A stretch of DNA of 64,000 bases from Drechmeria coniospora (Eukaryota; Ascomycota; Sordariomycetes; Hypocreales; Ophiocordycipitaceae), in assembly GCF_001625195.1 (NCBI RefSeq), contig NC_054391.1, forward strand, positions 7,079,157 through 7,143,156, read 5' to 3'. A program made the translations under genes and the position numbers. How positions within the stretch are numbered: the stretch's first letter is position 1; every line of letters begins with the position of its first letter. A model generated the notes under the pieces. The model saw only the letters and a list, made by a program, of their open reading frames with translations. It did no database searches and was not told the origin of the DNA. Of this stretch, positions 12,453 through 24,283 are shown piece after piece.

Positions 12453-15400
12453 TTTGGTAGAGCTTGGTCATCGATATCGGGCTGCACAGTCAGGGACGAC
12501 GCCAAGCAAGCCGCATATGATCCTGACGATGGAGGAGGGCGAGGCGACGGAGGCGAGACCGTTCAAATACTTATACTTGCGATCATGTGTCGTTCAAGTA
12601 GCTCCTCTGCAGAGCAGGCTGGAGGTTGGACATATTCACGGGACAAGGAACCATCCCGAGGCTGCGGGGCTGGACAAGTGGGCAGTGGACGGACGGGATG
12701 CGTCGAGCGGCGGCCGATGGAGGCGGCCGAGTGCGGCGACTACAGCAAGATGCCGGCTTGCATCGTCACCAACTTGTCCCATAGGGCGGTAGAACCAGGA
12801 TCTGGTTCGTAAAGGCCGTCAACATGTGCTCGGATGGTTTCTGCGCATATACGCAGTTGCTGGGGACGAAAGCGCTCTCGTACTCGTATTGTGTACAAGC
12901 GGGCCCGCTGGTTGTCGAGCCAAGGCTCGATGAGGCTTCAAGCTTCAATACCAGCTCGCATATCAGCGGGTCGACAGGGAAAAGCCGGACCCGCAGGCGG
13001 CAAACGGATGGCGTATTACGTACCAGATATATCTATTTGTGTCCGTCGGCCGCGGGTCTTGGACTGTTCATCAGTCTCTGCATAAGGCTTGGCCATTTCG
13101 AGCCGGTCGATAAGGCTAACCGACTTGCAAGACGGACGAGTCTTTGCTGGAAGGCGATGCGAATCGCGGCGCGGTACTGAATGAGATACAGCTGCCATTG
13201 TTGACAAAGAACCATGAGTCTGGCGACGACATGCCAAGGAAGTCGGGGACGCCGGTTCAACGCTGCACGAGCGGCACAGACGAGCCGGCCTGGTTGCCCC
13301 TGGGGCGGGTGCTGGGCTGGACAGGTCCGGCCTGTGATCCGCATTCGCAACGAAACCCGCAACGGGTGCGGAGTACCCATGAGGCGGTACGAGTGGAGTG
13401 TTGCTGCAAGAGTACACTTACGAGGAGTCTTTGCAGGCACGAATGCGGATGTCGGAGAGCTCGCATGGGTTCCGAAGCCGATCCAGGTCAAGGAGCCCGT
13501 ACGAGTTCAGACGTCAGCACGGGTAGTGGATGGGCTGAGGCGGACAGCGGACGGGCAGAGACAGATATGGTGACAGAAACTGCGAGCAGCCAGACGGACG
13601 AGCAGACAGTCGGCAGGCCGGCCGGCCGGCCGGGCGGACAGACGGACAGCTGGACCTATCGTTCGACACATATCGTCCGACCATTGGTGGTGTGCGGCCG
13701 AGCGTCGGCAGTCGGCGGAGATCGCCATGACCGATGACCGACAGGCCGGGTCCCGTCGATTTACCCGCCGCATCATAGACCGCAGTTTCTCGTGCTCATT
13801 GTGCTCGATGCGATCGGCCGGCCAGATAGGGATACTGTACGTAAGTGCTATTACCTACTTACTGACTGGGCCTGAACGGGGCCCAGATCGGAAGGATCCG
13901 CCGGTGTCGTTCATTTCTGCGGCCTGTGGCCTGCGGCGAGGCTGCCGCGTACCTGCCTTGGGCCGGAACGCCGACGGCCGTGATAGAAAGTAATACCACG
14001 ATTCAAGGATGAACGCAAAAAGAAGGTTGGGCTTCCATGGTTGCAATGGAAGCATGTGGGGATGAAAATTTTGGTCGTGTTGCAACCATGCCATGCAGAA
14101 TGCAGTTGCGACCCAGGCACCTGCCACATGTAAATTAACGGATGTACATGCAAGTATTAGTACCGACCCGGACAGATACTTTGCGGAACACGGAGGACTC
14201 GGACTTGGTAATACTCCGTTGCTGCTGCCAGCTTTGCTTTGGCTTTGTGTTTTTCCTCTTTGATTTTTCGGGCTTGCCGTCAGCCGTCAAGTTTAAGAGA
14301 CCTCGGCATCTTTCGTCCTACCTTGTGGGCATCGGCATCCGTAGAGAATCAAAGATTACATGTTCGCCTGCGAAGTGCATGAAAGTGTACGAGCAATGAC
14401 TGAAGTATATTACTGGTAATACGTGTACTCCGTCTCGTAAACGCTGTGCAGCACTCCGTACACACCTACAACTTGGTCCTGGTCCAGAGAGTACGGAGTA
14501 CAGAATGCCGAGTATTGCTTGCTGTACTTGGGTATGCTCCAAGTAAGTATGCATTGTGCGGAGCACTAGCTCAAGGTACTGTACATGTTCTCCGTAGTGG
14601 TACGCACAGTAAAAGCACTTGTACTGAGTACTCAGTAGGTACCTAGGTGGTCATGTAGGTACAAAATACGGAGTAGTTGTAGGCCCTATGGATCAAGCCT
14701 TGATGCCAAATATAGCAGGTCTCGAAGCGTGGAGAATCACCAATGACATTTTCATCCCGCATACGAAGTACGGAATATTACAAGTAATACTCGCATTACA
14801 AGTAGTTGTACACCTATTAACTTACCTACCTACTACATTTACCAAGTTTCTTCGTATCTTTTGTACTTGTACTGTATTATTACCATGTACGTAAAGGGGA
14901 AGTTCGCATACATTAATTCATAGAGTTCATTCCGAATTGTGTGGTAAATTGGACTTCGTATTTTCGTATATAACACGATTGGGTATAATTGATATTGTTC
15001 TGGACGGAGTACAGTAGACTTGCGTGGGTCATTACGGAGCATGGAAAACCATACCATGTGTGTGCGTGACCTGGTCACATTATAGTACCTACAACGTACA
15101 GGAGTCATCACACGTGCCTTCCTGCACACGTACATATGTACATATGTACGGAGTACGGATACTCTGGAACGATCGTCACCAAAAATAATAATACCCCCCG
15201 AACCCCCACACTACCCACCTCACCTACTTTACTTACTTGACGTCAGGGTTTGGATATCTGCAGTCCCTTGAATCCTCCCATGTCATGTACAGTCGCAAGC
15301 TCGTCTAGATACATGTACGAAACTACAACATGAACGGCTTGCTATTTTGGGTATCTGCAACTCGCCTGGGACTGAACCTGAGGAGGCCGGGCAAACTATG

Positions 15401-16274
15401 TCTCCTAGTTTGTTCCCATGGGCATCGTTTCGATGCGGAAGTGCAGTAAATAGGGCCCTCTTCCAAAATTTGGCATGCTTTAGATTTCTTTCCCAGAACT
15501 TGCGCATCATCACCACCTCTGAAACTGCCGCCTCATACTCGTAGCACTTCGATGTACTTTGGTATTTTATTTTCACCTCATCCTTGATAGAGTTTGGATG
15601 AAATCAGGTATCTGCATCACGCGGCTATATGCGGCATCGGCAGTAACGTTCCGACTCCTCGTTCTCATGGTTGAACGGATTAAATCTACCACAATGACCA
15701 CCTACATTACATGTATGTGCGGGAAAAAAAAAGAAAAAAGAGAAAACATGGTCCTGCCGAGATGCCGCATCCGTCCCCCTCCCCCAGGTATTTCTCGTAC
15801 CACCACGCAAGTCCGTGCGAACAGATTCAACTGCTCGTATTCTGGTGATGCGCCCGTGGCTTTGTTTTGGCGTTGCTGGTAAGGGCCACATTGTCTCCAC
15901 AACTCGAATGGCGAACTCGAAGTAGTAAAAACTATCAATATGCCGTACCCGAAGCGAGGGGAGGATGACATCATTTCGACCAGTGTCTCGAAGGTTGATG
16001 GGTCCTCTGGACGTCCTTTCCCCCTACCACAACAATGAGGGGGCCGTGGGCGATGGATGAATCGGACGAGAATAATTCTCAAAGTATGCGTGTTACATCC
16101 CCGGCCCCCGCCCTGCATGTAACGACAGTTACTCCCCCGTACCAGTCCATGGATCCAGGTCCGCCCGCCCATCCGTCCTTCCATCGGTCCGTCCAAGCAA
16201 CACGAGAAACAAGACTTGTGCCCAATGCCCTCATGGAAACTCGCGCCAAGCCCTACCGACAAGCGCCTATCTCC
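12453..16274. other. Long gene-free stretch upstream of the NRPS
   Basis: About 3.8 kb with no supported gene. The first half (12.5-14.1 kb) is GC-rich with GGCC/CCGG runs near 13610-13640; its open frames, such as 13144-13737 (+), show no domain and biased composition. From about 14.15 to 15.2 kb the base content shifts to AT-rich sequence with many GTAC and CGGAGTAC motifs (for example around 14487-14500, 15010-15020 and 15145-15160). The segment from 15.3 to 16.2 kb has no clear coding signal. It presumably holds the NRPS promoter and the 3' flank of SEC17. Confidence 0.55.
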
Positions 16275-17386
16275 TCAGGCAAACTCATCGTCGGCCTCTT
16301 CAATCGTCGCCTTGACCCTCACGAGAATTGTCGTCTTCCACTTATCCAGCTTGCTGACCTGGTCGTACTGGAACAGCTTGTCGGTAAACTGCTCCTGGCT
16401 CTTGGCCTCGACAGCTTCGCACAGGTCCGATAGCAGCAGATGCTCGCGCGCCGCCGCAAAGGCAGGGTCCATGTCCCGGTACCGTTCGAGGGCCCGCTGC
16501 GTCGCCACGAGATCGCCGCTGGCGAGTTGGCAGATGCCCGCCTTGAGGAGGTACTCCTTGACGCTGTACTTCATGAGGTTGTTGCTGACCGACTGCTCCG
16601 CCACCTTTTCGTAGTTTTCGATGGCCTTGTAATAGTCTTGGTCGAGGGCGGCAACGTCGGCCACCTTGAGCCACAGCTTGTTGGCGAGTCTGCCCATCAA
16701 CCAACCTACGTCAGCGTCCGCATCGATCCATCGGGTCTCCAATGCTCACGCGGTTGCGTTGTCGCCCTCGTACCACGAGGCGGCCGCCTCGTAGCACTCG
16801 ACGGCGGCCTTGGTGTCGTCCAGATCCTGCTCGTACAGCTCCCCCAAGCTCTCCTTGTGCGAGGCCGCCCTTCGAAAATTTCCCTTGGCGCAGTACCGGT
16901 CGATGGCGACGTTGAGGCACCGCGCGGCCGCTTTGGGGTCGTCCTTGCGGTAGGCCTTGAAGGCGTCGATGAGCGTGTTGGCGGCATCGTCGAGCTCGTT
17001 AAGCTTGTTGGTCTGTATTTGCGCCGCCTGCTCAAAGGCCTTGCCAGCATCGACGTCTGCACCGTAACCGCCTGTCAGTGACCGGCTCGGGTTTCGTGTC
17101 GTTTCCGCACCGTGATCGGGGTCCAACGTACTCTGTTTCTGCATCTTGAAGGCGTTGGCCGCCTGGGTGAACAGGTCGGCCGCATTCTGGTACTTTTCCT
17201 CACGGCCGCCGAAGAAGCTGAAGCCGCCGCCGGCACCGCGCAACGCCTGCTCGGCCTAGATGCCGACGTCGATTGTTAGCATAGACTTTCAGCCTGGCCG
17301 GTGGAACAGCAGGATGGGACCGGATGGGAGGAGGAGACGGCAGTCGGGCGGACCTTTTGGAGCAGCGCCTGAGGATCTTGGGACAT
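16275..17386 (-). CDS. SEC17: Alpha-SNAP, vesicle fusion adaptor
   Basis: Soluble NSF attachment protein that recruits the Sec18/NSF ATPase to SNARE complexes for disassembly. Four exons (17386-17354, 17255-17132, 17056-16750, 16689-16275) give 292 residues, exactly the usual alpha-SNAP length. The first exon codes for only MSQDPQALLQK. TPR-like helices run throughout, for example AGKAFEQAA, AARCLNVAIDRY and AAVECYEAAASWYEGD. The end is KLDKWKTTILVRVKATIEEADDEFA-like, and this conserved C-terminus is needed to stimulate the NSF ATPase. All introns are GT-AG, 60-98 nt. Identity is secure. Confidence 0.96.
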
Positions 17387-18229
17387 GATGAGGAGGGGAT
17401 ACTCGATGTATCGAGCGAGCCTTGGAATCTCTGGTCGTCGTCTCCGGCGCTCGGAAGTGCTCGTAATGAAGAAGTGGAATGTATCTGTTGGCTAGAGATG
17501 GGAGTGATGGCAGGTGGTAGGAGCTGGAGGAGTCGCGGATAGTCGTACTTACAGTTGATGGCGACGACCGGCTAGTGCTAACCAAGCACTTGCAGCCAGT
17601 GCCAGGTGGGCACGCTGGTGACGCTGGAACCGCCACGGCTTCAGGATGCCCGCACATTGTGCTTCATACCCCGCCAAGGTCGGTACTTTGAAATGGCAGT
17701 AGTTCTAGTGGTATTGAAAGTACATGTAGTTGTACAGTAAGTATTTCCTCCAACCGTGGGCTACCCCACAGCCTACAGGACAGTGCTTGGGCTCGGCACA
17801 ATTCCTACCTACTAACCTAAGTACTAATGTACCTAGTAATACCTAGTACTTCTGCCAGTGCTAGCAAGCACCCACAAATTGCAGCGGTACCACTCTTCGC
17901 AGCTACCTACTAGGTAGGCACTAAGGTACCTCCGTAGTACGGAGTACTTGTAAAGTATTACCAGTACTGTAGTACCAAGCCCTTGTACAAGTTCAGAGTA
18001 CGGAGTGCCTCTACAGTAAGGAATACAACTACAAGCACATGCCCACCATACTAGCTGAGGTAATACTTAGGTACCTGATAATACCAAGCCAAGCACTTCT
18101 ACTTACGCGTGGTAATTAGATGGCACGGAGACATTTGCTATCATGTTTGTTCAACACCAAGCATCATCCGCCCTTACGTACTGCATCAGGATGCAATAAC
18201 ATTACAGGATTTCCATTTCTGTCGCCATC
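17387..18229. other. Divergent intergenic region, GTAC-rich
   Basis: This lies between the starts of SEC17 (minus) and the GatC gene (plus). The middle (about 17690-18110) is dense in GTAC, TACCTA and GGAGTAC words, including GTACGGAGTAC near 17937-17947 and an AGTACGGAGTG near 17998. No coding frame is supported. Promoters of both genes must lie at its edges. Confidence 0.55.
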
Positions 18230-18826
18230 ATGTCGATCTGCGCACATTGCCGTCTAGCCATCCGCCAGGCTTTCCGCCGGCCCCGTGTCGTTGTTCCCCG
18301 AATCGTCTCCTCAACTCAAGCAGTGGCCGCAAAGCTCTCCACGACGTCCTCCTCCTCCCCCTCCATCGCCGCCGTCCGCAGTATGCTCTCGTCAGATCCT
18401 GCGTGGTCTACCAGCGACCTCCACGGGGACCAACCCGTCGAACCTATCCCTCGCGCCTTGCTGCACCATTTGCTGCGCCTCGCCGCCCTGCCGCGACCCT
18501 CGTCGCAGACGCACGAGGACGCCATGATAGCGATGCTACAGAGCCAGCTGCATTTCGTACGCGCTGTCCAGCGCATCGACACGACCAGCGTCGCGCCCCT
18601 GAGCGCCATCCGTGACGAGACCGATGCCGCCATCGGCGAGAACACTGTCGGGTTGGACGACCTGCGGCACGCACTCGCCGAGGAGGAGCTTGTCGGTCAT
18701 TACAAACGGCCCAGGAGGATCAGACATCAGGTTCGGTCGGATGCCGAGAAGTGGGATGCGCTGTCTACGGCGTCGCGCAAGGCCGGCAAGTATTTTGTGG
18801 TAGAGAGCCCGACCAGGGATGCGTAG
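18230..18826 (+). CDS. Mitochondrial Glu-tRNA(Gln) amidotransferase subunit C-like
   Basis: Intronless, 198 residues. The N-terminus (MSICAHCRLAIRQAFRRPRV, then Ser/Thr-rich) has basic residues and no acidic ones, like a mitochondrial presequence. The core LLRLAALPRP ... MIAMLQSQLHFVRAVQRIDT ... VAPLSAIRDE matches the GatC pattern of two helices followed by a D-T-x-x-V-x-P-L turn. GatC supports the GatA/GatB enzyme that converts Glu-tRNA(Gln) to Gln-tRNA(Gln) in mitochondria. It converges on YPI1. The C-terminal 60 residues beyond the GatC core are not recognised. The family call is good; the subunit role is inferred from the core motif. Confidence 0.75.
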   Translation: MSICAHCRLAIRQAFRRPRVVVPRIVSSTQAVAAKLSTTSSSSPSIAAVRSMLSSDPAWSTSDLHGDQPVEPIPRALLHHLLRLAALPRPSSQTHEDAMIAMLQSQLHFVRAVQRIDTTSVAPLSAIRDETDAAIGENTVGLDDLRHALAEEELVGHYKRPRRIRHQVRSDAEKWDALSTASRKAGKYFVVESPTRDA

Positions 18827-18985
18827 GATAATATAATTCATGTGAATCGCTTGCCCTGTCTTGCCACCTCCAAACGCCCCAATGCCAAATGCATCCTCTC
18901 GCGGCGTCGCCCACTTCAGTCCACCGCGGCCCAGGTATGGCCGCGATCGTGCTCCTCTTATCCTCCCACCCTCTTAGTGCCGAGC

Positions 18986-19621
18986 CTAGGCCTTGCTTCC
19001 CGTAGGTTCGTCCCTGGGCTTCTGCTTCGGCAGCTTCTCGTACGCATTCGGGCTTGGCGGCCGTTTCTGCTTCTCGTCCGGCTTCTTTCTCCGCCCGCGT
19101 GCCTTGCCGCGTCCGTGGTGGGCGTGCCCGCATGCCGGCGTCTTCTTCCCGTCGCCGCCCTGCTTCCTGTCGGCGCCAGAATCCGAGTCCGACGACCCAT
19201 CCGAGGATGAGTCTGACGACGACTCGTCGCTCGATTCGTCCACCGCCTTGGGCCTATGGTATATGCAGCAGACTATGTTGTCACGTCGTGTCAGCTTGGT
19301 GCGACGACAGCAACAAATGGCATGCCCAACACTTCATGGACATAACACAGCGAACACGCAGCATGCAAGCGCATGCGAAGGTGCCATCGGGAGCGGCGAC
19401 AACTTACCCTTTGAACTTTTGCGCCCGAGCGTCTCGTTGTCGATCACGTCCTCAGCCCACTGCACCGACCGTCCCGTCGCCGTATGTTCGCCTCGTAAAC
19501 GCAATATTCTCGGTGCATCAAGCCTCGTCTCTGTATTTTCTGCAGTCTGCGTCGTCGTCGTTGTCGTTGTCGTCGACTGGGACGTCGTCGGTGTGTCTCG
19601 CGGCTGCCTTCCGTCGGCCAT
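18986..19621 (-). CDS. YPI1: Type 1 protein phosphatase regulator Ypi1
   Basis: Small, largely disordered PP1 regulator (inhibitor-3 family). Two exons (19621-19408, 19272-18986) joined through a 135-nt intron give 166 residues. The diagnostic core is LRLRGEHTATGRSVQWAEDV, containing the RVxF-type PP1 docking site (SVQW), then DNETLGRKSSK and, across the splice, VCCIYHRPKAVDES. A Ser/Asp-rich run (DESSDESSSDSSSDGSSDSD) and a basic tail follow; the CGHAHHGRGKARGRRK part is typical of fungal members. The ATG at 19621 was chosen over an upstream in-frame codon because the conserved protein starts near MADG. Identity is secure. Confidence 0.92.
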
Positions 19622-20509
19622 TGCGAAATGATCTGAATGGCCCTTTCGTTTTTTTCTTCGAGGAAAGCCCGCCTCGCGATATGCTGCGTTTGATAAACGA
19701 TGCAACTGCGGAACGTCAGGGGGGGCTTATGGGAATCGATGGGCTCGAGATAATTTCTTACACTCGACAGCAGTTGGGAACGCAGGGTCCAGCTGGCGTA
19801 TGACAGAAAACGTCATTCGAGAGAGTACGAGAAGAGTAGTTCGTAGGGGGTAGGTATTAATACAAGTGTAGTAATTACAGGCAAGGGTACCACTATAGGT
19901 TTCATCGGCCGCCCCAAATTGCCAGTAACCACCAGCACCAACGACGAACAAGTACCGCACACACACCAATAGTACCTACAACTGCTCCGTACACTGTCTA
20001 CACTACTTACAGTAATACCACACTGTTGGGATCAGGTGCTAACTTGGTTGTCACAGAGTTATGTAAGCACTCCGTGCTCTGGACTTGTTACAGACCACAC
20101 TGCACCCAATTGGTTCCTTCTATTCTGCCATTCTCCAAGTAACGCTACTACTGTACTGTGGTTCCTTGCTTCCATTAATCAATCATACGATTATATCATG
20201 GACATACCATTTGTTTGATATTACTACTACAAGTAAACTGGTACGGAACTACCACAGCTAGTACGGTCTATGGCCGGACGATGTGAACACGGCAACAGCG
20301 TAAACAGCCGTTGAACTGCACGTTCATCAGCGCGCAGGAGCGTGATCGATCCATGCTGGCCGCCTTTCATATCACCTCATGCTACCATTTGGCACTGTCC
20401 AACTGATCAAATCGCATGATACCGTTCATGGATTGCGTCCAAAGTCGCAAAGAGACGCGAGTGTGACGGTGTGTTTCTTCCATGTTGTTACCAAGCACCT
20501 TGTCTCCTT
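19622..20509. other. Intergenic region between YPI1 and GEP3
   Basis: About 890 bp with no supported gene. It holds the YPI1 promoter and the GEP3 3' flank. It is AT-richer than its neighbours, with scattered TACCTAC, GTAC and CTCCGTAC words (for example near 19987-19994). Confidence 0.5.
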
Positions 20510-22799
20510 TCACGCAACGCCATCTGTTGCCCCGGTCGTCCTGTTCGCCTGCTTCTCCATCTTCTTTCGCCCTTTCATGCTCCGCCGTGGACGGCTCTTC
20601 TTGTGCTCCGCCAGTACTCGTGGTTTGTTATTCAGCCATCCGTTTATCGGCCGACGCGATGCCACAAATCGGCCTTCGGGAGTATACACGTCGACGGCAG
20701 GCCAGTCTGGCTGTGGCGCGGGCGGAGGCAGAGATGCCGGCTGGCTGGTCTCGATGCCCATGCCCTTCCTCTTGCTCATCAGCTCACTGAACGGGTCATC
20801 GGGTGCCGCCAAGGAATCCCGGCCTTCCGAAGGATGCTCTCCCCCTTCTCCCCCCCCTCTCTCGTCGAGCCTCCTATCGGCTTCGCGCTGCATGCGTGCC
20901 CAGCGATTGTAGTCGGCAGCCCGAACCTGCGCAACAACCTCGACGTATCCGACACCCTCCACCAGAATGTCGACAGAGACGACGCGAAATGGCAGCCGTT
21001 CGACGTCGAGTCCAACCGCATTTTTTCGTGTCAGCGGGCCTGCTCGCTTCTTGGTCACGTCGTGGCACAGCTTGAACGTCCCAGCACGCTTCATCCTGTC
21101 TCCAATTCCCGGGAGCAAAATGCTCCGCACCCCCAGCGACTGCCTTGTCTGCTGCTGGAACTCGGCCGCTTTCTCCGTGCTCGCCAAGTGCTCGTCCATC
21201 GGTGTGAAGTTGTACATGAGAAAGACCATGTTGGGCGTGCGCGGCGTGATTCGCACCAGTCCACCCCCTAGTATCAGCGACTTCCCGAGCTTGGCAGAGA
21301 TCTGCTCAGGCACGATCCGCTTCTTCATAATCAACGAGTGTCTGTGCTCCTCCTCGACGAACAGCTCGAGATCGCTGCGCGCTAGTCCAGGCAAGTCGAT
21401 CAGCTCTCCTTTTCCGTCACCGAATGGAATCCGGATGGGCGAGGCCGTCGTTCCGGGTAGGGCCGAGACAACCGGCATCTCCGGATAGTTTTGCGCCGGC
21501 TGGGGAGGTGGAAGCATCTCGCCGACATCCAAGTCCTCCCATGGCTCCTCCGATGATTTCGTCTCGCCGCCGACCACGGATCCAACACTGACGGCCTCTC
21601 GGGGATACGACGAGACAGTTATGTTGGTTGCATGGCCCCCTTCCGTCATTCTTCCCTTTGGATAGACGGCTTCAAACAGCTGACTTTTGCCAACGTTGAC
21701 CTTGCCAACCATCCACCCGGCGCCGCCCCTTTTCCATATATCTTCCTTCATGGACTTGGTCCACCAAGCTCTCTTTGCGCTGACGCAGCTGAGGTTACCA
21801 AGACGCACCCGGCCGCCGAGCCTGCCGAGGGCATCACGTAGCACCTCTCTCAAGTACGGCATCATGCCGTCCACCATTTCCTTGGTCGGTGCCAGCAGGT
21901 CACTCCTCGTGACGATGAAACTCATCTCGGTCTTGCGATCCTTCTGATACCTGGACGACCTCGATCGACGATTGCGCGTTCGAAGCGGAATGTCTCCCAG
22001 CAGCACGTTCAGCCTAGGAATCAAGGACATTGGAAAGTCGGCGGCATCGATTACGTGGTAGATGTGATTGTACTTGTAAGGTGATTCCTCGATCGTCTCG
22101 CGCAGGGACTCGACGGTTGGGTGGAACATCGGGACCTTGGCCGATCCACTGGTTGTGCTATGGTGTATCAAGCCGTGGCATCGATCGCATACCGGAGCTT
22201 TCTCGACAGCCAGTTCTGGCATCGTCAGTCGAATTCTCAACATGCCTCGAGACGGACGGACACCTACCGGCCGCAGCAATTTCCCGTACCGCTTCGCCTG
22301 CAACCAATGCAGTTGGGTTCAAGCCAAGGTCTTCAAGCAAAGTCGGATCCAGCGATTTAAGTGCCTCGTTCACAATCTCGTCCTCTTTCACCGTCTCATC
22401 TCGCCTGTCCGGCAGCTTGGGTTTCATCCAATGTCGGACCCTCCTGCTCTCCCGATCGTAATAGCCAAGTTGCTCAGGGTCCGTCGTTTGCGTGAACGCT
22501 CCACAGCCGGTGCAAGTGACAGGGAGTTTTCGAGCTGGCATTACCACGGGCGCTTCTACAAGTGGTCGCCTCTGAGAATCACAACTGCTTATGGCTTCCG
22601 AATGGTTGCTCCGCCGTTGGCATGGGGCCGATACTGCGAGCCGCTTGGGCAACGAGATGCTGGAGGAACCGCTGATGGCCGGACACAAATACACTGGCAC
22701 TCCGACGAGAGGCGTAGCCTCGCCTATTCGCAATGCTCGGTTGAGCCATCGCGCGGCTGGGGCCCGGTGCATTGTCTCTCTTGGTTGGGTGGTCAACAA
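20510..22799 (-). CDS. GEP3: Mitochondrial circularly permuted GTPase (Gep3/YqeH family)
   Basis: YqeH-family GTPase needed for assembly of the small mitochondrial ribosomal subunit. Two exons (22799-22268, 22215-20510) give 745 residues; a second ATG at 22772 (MHRAPAARWLNRAL) would give 736 and looks like a better presequence. A treble-clef zinc site is formed by CTGCG and CDRCH, with the intron between them. The GTPase motifs come in permuted order: G4-like TRSD, G5 SAK, then G1 GKVNVGKS and G3 DLPG. A low-complexity basic tail ends the protein. The gene starts 310 bp from the divergent mL61 gene. The permuted order makes the family assignment firm. Confidence 0.9.
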
Positions 22800-23108
22800 G
22801 TCGTACAGGATAAAACAATGCAGGCGTAAAGACGGATTTTCATCCGCCGCTGAGCCTTGCCCTCAAATTTCCCACCGAGCTGCGACGACATTGGCGAAGC
22901 CGCAGTGGTGGGTCCTCTCCTCTACCCGCGACTCGGATGATTGCCGGTCCGGGCACTGATTCCTCTCTGAACGGCTGGCCCAGTTAATTTTCCAATACGG
23001 AGTACTAAGACAAGTATCAAGCATTATTAACGCGACAAACGAGCTGTCGCTGCCTTCAGCGCAAAGCGGAATCGGTCCTCTGCAGCTTTGTAGGCTCGAA
23101 TCAGCAAC
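22800..23108. promoter_or_regulatory. Shared promoter of GEP3 and the mL61 gene
   Basis: The 309 bp between two divergent ATGs must contain both promoters. Both products act on the mitochondrial ribosome (assembly GTPase and a large-subunit protein), so co-expression is a reasonable inference. A TACGGAGTAC motif lies at about 22997-23006. No TATA box was identified. Confidence 0.5.
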
Positions 23109-23937
23109 ATGAGGTCATTAGGAGAGCGGTTGAATCTCCTCAGAAAGGTATGTCGCAAGTGTCAGCTCAATATCACCATGCTAAATCGCTAATTTACTTG
23201 CAGAGGGTAAGCAATCCCATCGATCCGCTGCCATCTCATCGTCGAGCGAGCAACTTCTCACCTCTCCTCTCCTCGCCTCTTCTCTAGCTCATCAACATAA
23301 AATGCGGTCCTGGCGCGGCAATACTTTCCCCAGAAGTAACCAGAATTCATATGGAATTTGCCTCCAGCATGAATGGCGGCCACATGGGTGCTAAGTGCGT
23401 TCCAAGCTTGCCCTTCTCTGCCACCTGCCGTTGGCTAACAAGACATCCGACAGGAAATTCTGGCGCGAATGTCTCCCCCGGTTGAAATACCACAACCCGT
23501 CTATTCCTATGATTGTCAACCGCCATGGCCAAAACCAAACACCCCCGGCCATGACCATCTACCTCCGCACCACCGGCGATGCCCCCTCGTCAGACTCGAC
23601 CACTGCTATTCCCGAACACCACATGCAACCTGCCTCCTCACGTACCGGTCTCTCCAAGGCACAGCCGCCCAATCCTGGCGAGCGCGTCGTCCGCATAGAT
23701 ATGAAGGGCAAGCACTCGTCCGATATCCTCGAGTTCCTCGTCGCCGAAACTCGCGCCACGGTCCTGAAACCTGCCGCGGAGGATATTGCCGAGATGCAGG
23801 CCCTCGAGGCAATGAAGAAACAGGCCGTTATCGATGGCGAGCGGGTGCGACAGTTGAGGGCTGAGAGAAAGAAAGAAGAAGACATGCTCAAGAGAGCCCG
23901 GGCGGCTGGAGGCGTGGCTGAGCAGGACGCGGCCTAG
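23109..23937 (+). CDS. MRP49: Mitochondrial large-subunit ribosomal protein mL61 (Mrp49)
   Basis: Protein of the L51/S25/CI-B8 thioredoxin-like family. Exons 23109-23147, optional 23204-23206, 23288-23394 and 23454-23937 give 209 or 210 residues. The family core is clear: INIKCGPGAAIL, then THMEF-like RIHMEF, GGHMGAKKFWRE and CLPRLKYHNPSIPM. A Lys/Glu-rich helical tail follows (residues about 150-205). The first intron can be read as one 140-nt intron, or as two introns of 56 and 81 nt flanking a 3-nt exon AGG (one Arg); the two readings differ by one residue only. The start MRSLGERLNLLRK fits the family. Identity is good, by the LPRLKYHNP signature. Confidence 0.88.
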
Positions 23938-24283
23938 GAGGACCGCCGCTTGTCCATCCGGTTCCGACACCAGCTCGAGTGAGAAATCAACGACAAAGTA
24001 TCAATCCAACCTAATCAAGTGCCGATTACGAGTCCACATATGTTGATACGATATAGAAACCTAGCTAGCAAGCAGGACAATAATATATCAAGAATCCAAA
24101 ACGGCCAGCCATGCGTGGCGTTGCATCTTTGCTGCAACTGATTGAAATTGCTTCCCCCATTCACCATCCCTATCGACCCATTCGGTCATGGGGGCTTGTT
24201 AAAGGAGTCCGTTTCCGAGAATACCAATCCGGTCCATGTACGGCTCATGCGGTTCGGATCATCGTCATCGCGATTGGCTGCTC
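23938..24283. other. Convergent intergenic region
   Basis: This lies between the stops of the mL61 gene and the HECT ligase gene. No coding signal is seen. An AT-rich patch near 24050-24090 may hold 3'-end signals. Confidence 0.5.

Noticed and set aside
13144..13737. 197-codon open frame upstream of the NRPS
   Set aside because: Its Arg/Gly/Thr-rich composition comes from GC-rich simple sequence; there is no domain, no better start context and overlapping frames on both strands.
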